Assembly: GCA_027574665.1 (NCBI GenBank)
Contig: CM050653.1
Location: 43,722,118-43,786,117 of the forward strand
DNA: 64,000 nucleotides
DNA from: Rhynochetos jubatus
Taxonomy: Eukaryota > Chordata > Aves > Eurypygiformes > Rhynochetidae
Direction: 5' to 3'
Shown: piece after piece, positions 58,801-64,000 of the stretch
Position numbering within the stretch: the stretch's first letter is position 1
Layout: every line of letters begins with the position of its first letter
The notes under the pieces: generated by a model
What the model was told of the DNA's origin: nothing
Databases searched by the model: none
Seen by the model: the letters and a program-made list of their open reading frames with translations, nothing else
Program-made: the position numbers and the translations under genes

Positions 58801-61800
58801 GCTTGTCATCGCATCCCTTCATAAGCTGAATGTGTGCAGAACGCTTTAGGAAGAAGCAAAAGCTAAATATAGAATCATTTAAAGCCTACCCATTAAGGGC
58901 ATGCCTACATGACACGAATGCAACTAGCTTAGGTACCGGGAGCGGTGTAGTCACGGAGCTAAGTATAACCGAAACAGAGGAACTGGCTCTCCAACTGTCC
59001 CCCCGCGCTCACATCCTGTCCCTCAGTGCCACGTGTTGGAGCCTTGCAGGAAGATATAGAAGCTCATAATAGACAGCTACATACTAACTCGCCCATAGGG
59101 TAACTTTCTTCCTGATTCAGCTCTTTAGCAGTCAGTTTATGGCCCGAAGCACGTACCACCGCTGCTTTTCTCTCCTACCTAGTGTTATTGCAGGTATGCT
59201 TTCTAGTCACATAAATTGGTCACACAAGTGGCCTTCCAGGCTGGTCAAAAGGGTGGGAAATAAGCTCATGCAATAGTGACATGGTACAGCTAGCCTCAGC
59301 TGCCCCTGCAGATTTTAATGGAAGGTGAGGACTTGGACATTTAGCCCAGAAAGACAAAGCCTTAATTTTGCATTAAGCCTGTATTATATGGCAGTAATAT
59401 CACTGCCCACCTTTTCCTTTCTGTGCCGTAAGTTAATCTGCTGGTACATCATCTATTTATCCAGAAATAAAATCATCAGCTAATGGAACAAAGATGAGAA
59501 TATTTTTTGCTTCATTGGCCCAATTGCGATTTCTGGGAGGGAAGCAGAATGGATTGTGCACAGGATGCACACAAAGAGTTTTACTCCTTTACTTTCACTG
59601 AAACACAGACTTACATGGCATAACTACAGATGATTTCTAACGACACATTGTACTGTCTCAGAGAAGACATCAGCAGTGTCGTATTGAAGGCACAGTCAGC
59701 AGACAACTGCTGTCTTCCGCTCCAACAGCTGCCAGTCCCTACTCCCCCACCACCCCATCCTCTCCAGGGGCAACTGCATTTCTCCCTCTGGTGCCTTTTG
59801 TAATGAACATCCTTCTAAGATCAGATTTTCTACTGCCTTTTTCAAACTCTCTTACATCACAGCGTCCTGCAGAGCATCTTATTTCAAAGCACCGATGCTC
59901 ACTACGAAGTTACCTAAGCTGCAGGCTGCCAGTCTTCATCACGTTGGCGTTGCGTGACGCTGGCAACTGGCCAGGATGTCCCCACTGTGGCACCACTGCT
60001 GTCACTGGATCAAAACCATTGCTTCAGGAGGCACGTAGCCACCATTTCCCTTCTGAACCCACCAGAAGCTCAGTCCTGGGCAGAGCAGAGATGCAAATGA
60101 TGCCTTCTTCTCATCTTGGGAAAACTCTGCAGGGTGTATGGAGAGAACACAAACTCATAAATGTCACCCACAGCTCCTGCAAGGTTTTGCATTTTGTCCT
60201 TGCTCCGTTCCTCTGGAGCAGCACAAGCTCGTTGTGATTGTTGGCATATTTAACAAGGAAAATCCCAGAGAAAGCTCAGCTCAGCCACGAAGAGAGGCAA
60301 ATGCCACCCATGCCTGGGCTCTAAATAGCCCAAGACTGAGCCACCGTTCATTGCAGGTACCATTGGTCCCTGTGCATTGTCCCAGAGCGAGAAGACTGCC
60401 TTTTTACATCCAGACAAAATAAGGCAACTATATTGAAATCTGGGGAATCTGAAATCTCCGGGGAATAACCCAAAACCTTGTTTTGGCCCTGAGAGTTACT
60501 ACCTGTAACTACCCAAAGGATAGCTGGCTGTCAAAGGGCCAAGACTGCTTCAGGCTTCCCAGCAGCTCTCTATAGCACAGTGCTTTTTCCCCGCTCATTG
60601 TCTCATCCTGGCTAACTTGGAAGTCAAAAGATGATTTAAGGCCTATATGCTTCAAGGTGCTGAGCTGTACCTGAAGAGGCAGCATGAAGCACCGTATCAC
60701 ATCTTGTGCCTTCCTGGATTAGGCCCAACTGGTCAGATTTTTGTTGCAAAATGCTGGCTTCTCTATCCTGCTAAAAGCCTGAAGAGTTAAAGTTATTAAC
60801 TGGCTTCGGAATAAAATGCATTAGGAATAAATATGCTTTAGGATAAACCTATTAAATGGATAAAAATGCCATTACCAGTGGTGAAATATGATTGTGTGAC
60901 CTTTTAAATAAATAAGCCTGCTATGCACCAAATTATGTCAGATAATAAGCTTTATACATGATACTGTCATGCAGTAGGTCTCAATCTTCAGGCATTCAAT
61001 GAAACATTGCTAGCCATAAAGGACTTCTGAAATATTACACTAAAGAAAATTGCTCCCAGCTATAAAAACTTAACCGTTAAAACAAATGTGGTTTCTCTCA
61101 TAAAATCCTACTCGAGGCATTGGTAGCAAGAGTGAAAGCCTACTAGAAACAAACCTGAGGTATTAAAACTATTTTGCAAATACACAACGCTTCTCAAAAT
61201 AACTTGGATTCCAGGTAAATCTGGAATAACTCTATTGGAAGCAAAAGGGTTATAATCATGTAACACCAGTGTAAGATCAAAATCATGTTCGTAGGGTCTT
61301 AGAAACGCGCTTGCGGGATATCTCTGGCTGCAAACATTGCTGCGGATCCAAACCCATCTACACGTGTAATTTTGGCACTTGTACAAGCAGTGGAAACACT
61401 GACCTCTCTGGCTGTGTTGAATCTTGGGCCTGTGTTACGCCTCAGCAACTTGCCCAGATTACTCCTGACACAATGATATTCCTACCCCTATAAGGGACCA
61501 TTTGTATTTGATATGAAGGAAACAGAGCTGGATATTATCAGCCAAGTGAATAAAAACAGACATGCATTTCATCCAATTCAGCTACCAGCTCCACAGAGGA
61601 AGAAATCCCTGCTCTAAAGCATTACGAGTAAGAAGGAATGAAGCAAGTTCTCTCACTCCTTCTAGTGATCGTGGGTAAACCAACAAAACCTCCTGGTGAG
61701 GTACTTACAGTTTTAACAAAATCATCATGGTCACACCATCTATTGTTAGGTGAACATCAGCAAATACACGGAAATCCCAGCTCGGGTCCCAAACACAGCT

Positions 61801-62404
61801 CCAAGGACTACAAATACTCTTGGAACTCACTGCCACAATCAATTATCTTCTCCCAAAAGTGATATCAAACATCAATAAAAAGGAGCGTTCTTGTTTCTTC
61901 TGGGTTTGGGTTGGTTATTTGTGTTGTTTTTTCCCCCCCCTCCCCAATCTGGGAGAATGCAAACACTTTTTTTTGAGAGTAGACAGGATCTTCTTAACCT
62001 CCACCTACAAACACCAACAATTTTCACCACGGCTTGATCCAGTACCAGCTTTTCCAGACGGGGCACCGAGAGAGGCACAGCAAAATTCAAGCACACAGAA
62101 GAAGTCAGCTTTGCCCCAGCTCCCAAAAAGCAAAACAATCACTCTCTGAACCTCAGCCATTTTAACTGTGAAGAAACAGGTACATTCTCCACACTCAGTT
62201 TTAGTGCTTTGGCTAAATAAAGCGAGGCACGCCATGCTAAACACAACTCAAACGGGACCGCCGCAAAGGCACGCGTGGCATCACGCGGCTGGCAGTGAAA
62301 TTTTATCTTCTCTTCCTGAACAACTGGAGCACAATGTCTAGAAACAAATAATAGGTCTGTTCCGGGCAGGAGCTCAGCTGCATCCTGAAAATGCCTCCAG
62401 GCCC
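55884..62404. other. Right flank, non-coding DNA without recognised gene
   Basis: By synteny it is probably NKIRAS1 intron or the NR1D2-RPL15 interval. A block at about 56620-57450 is rich in overlapping open frames on both strands (127 codons on the minus strand at 56679-57062) and may be a decayed older element, but I cannot name it. Elsewhere only short frames were seen. Confidence 0.45.
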
Positions 62405-63169
62405 TTGCCATTTTGTTTTATTGCAGTTCCTCAGGACTGGTCGGTCAATTGTAAGCATAAATCTCGCGGAGAAGGCACATCGTCAGCGGTGAAGGACAAG
62501 GGCTTGTTACATCATCCTGCCAAATCCTTGATACAGCAGTTCTCAGCCAACAACCGTCCTGCTCTGAGTCATCTGGAAACTCTCCGGCTCGGTGAGCTTC
62601 CAGGAGCAGACCATCAAAACAGGTTGTATTTCCACTTCCCATTTCAAATTACAGGAGGCACCTCTGAGTCAAGGCAATCATTTTCTCCTTATCTACCTTC
62701 AGATGCCATCCCGCATACGGATCCAGCCGGCGCGCGTGCTGAGCCAGAGCCCCGTGGGAGTTCCCAGCGAGCTCTGGGTGTCGCGGCTTGCAGCTGTCCT
62801 GGGCGGCTGTTGGCCAGGAGAGTCGGAGGGCAAGGAAATCCTGCTCCTCAGAAAACCCAAAAGGCTGCTGCCTGCGGGGCTGGACTTGCTCCGTGCCCTC
62901 CGGCCTTTCTGCAGACCCCCATCGCTGGCCCCTCTCAGAAGCAGACAGCGCGCTTAGACCGCCGGACTGGCCCTGCGCGGCTGTTGGCACGGCAGGAGGC
63001 CGGGCGCCGCCAAACGCTGTATCCGCGCTCCTGTCACCAGAGCCAGGGGCTTGATCAGCTCACACCTTCTTTTTTTTTTTTCCCCTCTGAGGCAATGCCA
63101 AGTCTTAATCCGGTCCTGGGTCACGGATCTCAGCGGGACACATTACACTGGGTCTCACCTTTGAATTAG
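62405..63169 (+). other. Long open frame of unknown status (254 codons)
   Basis: ATG to stop with 254 codons in moderately GC-rich DNA. The translation is low in hydrophobic structure and rich in Arg, Gln, Pro, Ala and Ser, with no domain, signal peptide or membrane segment visible. A plausible splice acceptor and donor lie inside its 5' part, which argues against an intact single-exon gene. Most likely non-coding. Confidence 0.15.
62427..62450 (+). other. Candidate micro-exon on the plus strand
   Basis: 24 nt between a strong acceptor (TTTTGTTTTATTGCAG) and a consensus-like donor (GTAAGC). It points in the direction expected for NKIRAS1 5' exons. No reading-frame support. Confidence 0.2.
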
Positions 63170-64000
63170 GAAGTCTCGCGGCTCAAAGCTGGCCAGCCTA
63201 GACCTACCGCTCTCCTACCTCTTCTCCCCCCGCCGTGCCTGACGGCCCGCTGGGGTCAGCTCCTCTGACAAGTGCTGGCACGCGAAGCCGAGAAGCTCCT
63301 TTTTTACACACCCCAACGACTACAGCTTTGGCAATCTCGCCGATACGAACCGGGACAGCAGCAAGCAGTGGCTCGTTGCGCAGGGCTGTAGCAAACCAGG
63401 GAAGGTCAGGTTGGGTTGGCTCGTAAGTGCCGAAGGAGCTGGACCAGGGTTACCGCTTCGGGGGCCGAACGGGGGAAAGGTGGAAGGTAATGGCTTCCCC
63501 CGTTCTCTGCCTCGCTCCTCGGCATACGATGAAATTGCTTCAGCCCTTGCTGCTGTCGCAAAGTTGCTACGGAAGGACAGTACAATTCAACGTTCAAACA
63601 GGAATGCAATTAGTACGATTTTAGGACAATTTCTGCAAAAATTATCAAGTTTGAGCATTTGTTGTGAACTGGGCAAAATTCCAGTTCTGCAGTTCGTTTC
63701 CACACAGGCATAATTTGGCTAAGATGATTATTCAGGCTCAAAACAAATCTCATTTCCTTATTTTGAAATTATTTTCCCTAAAATAAATCAAACTTTCAGA
63801 ATATTGCCAGCATGGCACCTAGCAAGATCACTTATTAGAGGTATTTCACAGTTTTCAGGTCTAAACGGATAGGACCATCACTGGAGAAAACAGAACTGGG
63901 GCACGCCATACGTTTTCCATAGTTTTATGGTGCTTGTATTTTTTTATGAAGCCAGCCAATTAAAATAATAGCTCTAGTGGAATTTTTTCATTTAGCCTCA
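63170..64000. other. Right end, no gene recognised
   Basis: Moderately GC-rich to about 63.5 kb, then AT-rich. No RPL15 or NKIRAS1 exon was found on either strand. Confidence 0.5.

Noticed and set aside
58885-59310. Possible old DNA-transposon relic (AAGGGCATGCCTACATGAC)
   Set aside because: The start resembles repeat ends seen in other sauropsids, but I could not find matching inverted termini or a second copy in the window.
55884-64000. Coding exons of NKIRAS1 or RPL15, expected by synteny
   Set aside because: Neither protein sequence was found on either strand; they must lie beyond 64 kb.

Overview
The window is a piece of a bird genome. It carries several truncated CR1 LINE copies with the avian-type 3' tail, a few old MIR-like SINE remnants, and one clearly recognisable vertebrate gene, NR1D2 (REV-ERB beta). 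Genes are intron-rich and there is a GC-rich CpG-island promoter. There are no operons, CRISPR arrays or other prokaryotic features. Almost all of the many short open frames are chance frames in non-coding DNA.

NR1D2 lies on the minus strand from about 54.4 kb (promoter) down to about 30.17 kb (poly(A) site). All eight coding exons can be placed to the base, every intron is GT-AG, and all phases agree. The joined coding sequence is 1,722 nt, giving 573 residues plus a stop. The protein is a haem-binding nuclear receptor that lacks the C-terminal activation helix, so it acts as a repressor in the circadian clock. Its two haem ligands (Cys378, His562) and all eight zinc-binding cysteines are present.

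The CpG island around exon 1 (about 53.1-54.7 kb) holds a clock-type regulatory cluster: four perfect CACGTG E-boxes, one perfect ROR/REV-ERB element, a PAR-bZIP/C-EBP-like site, a CCAAT box and a GC-box array. This fits activation by CLOCK:BMAL1 and feedback by ROR/REV-ERB. In other vertebrates NKIRAS1 is transcribed divergently from this promoter. A strong plus-strand splice donor at 54774 may mark its first non-coding exon, but no NKIRAS1 or RPL15 coding sequence is visible out to 64 kb.

Left of NR1D2 (1-30.1 kb) is gene-poor DNA, by synteny probably part of the interval between NR1D2 and THRB; no THRB exon is visible. It contains a diverged direct duplication (1-4.15 kb and 14.46-16.98 kb) whose copies differ by large insertions or deletions, a 1.1 kb CR1 fragment with remnants of reverse transcriptase, a G-rich tract able to form a quadruplex, and several splice-bounded open segments on the plus strand. 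One of these encodes a kelch-repeat-like peptide and may belong to an undescribed gene or a gene remnant. Right of the promoter (55-64 kb) is mostly unassigned non-coding DNA with one CR1 tail and one unusually long open frame of unknown status.
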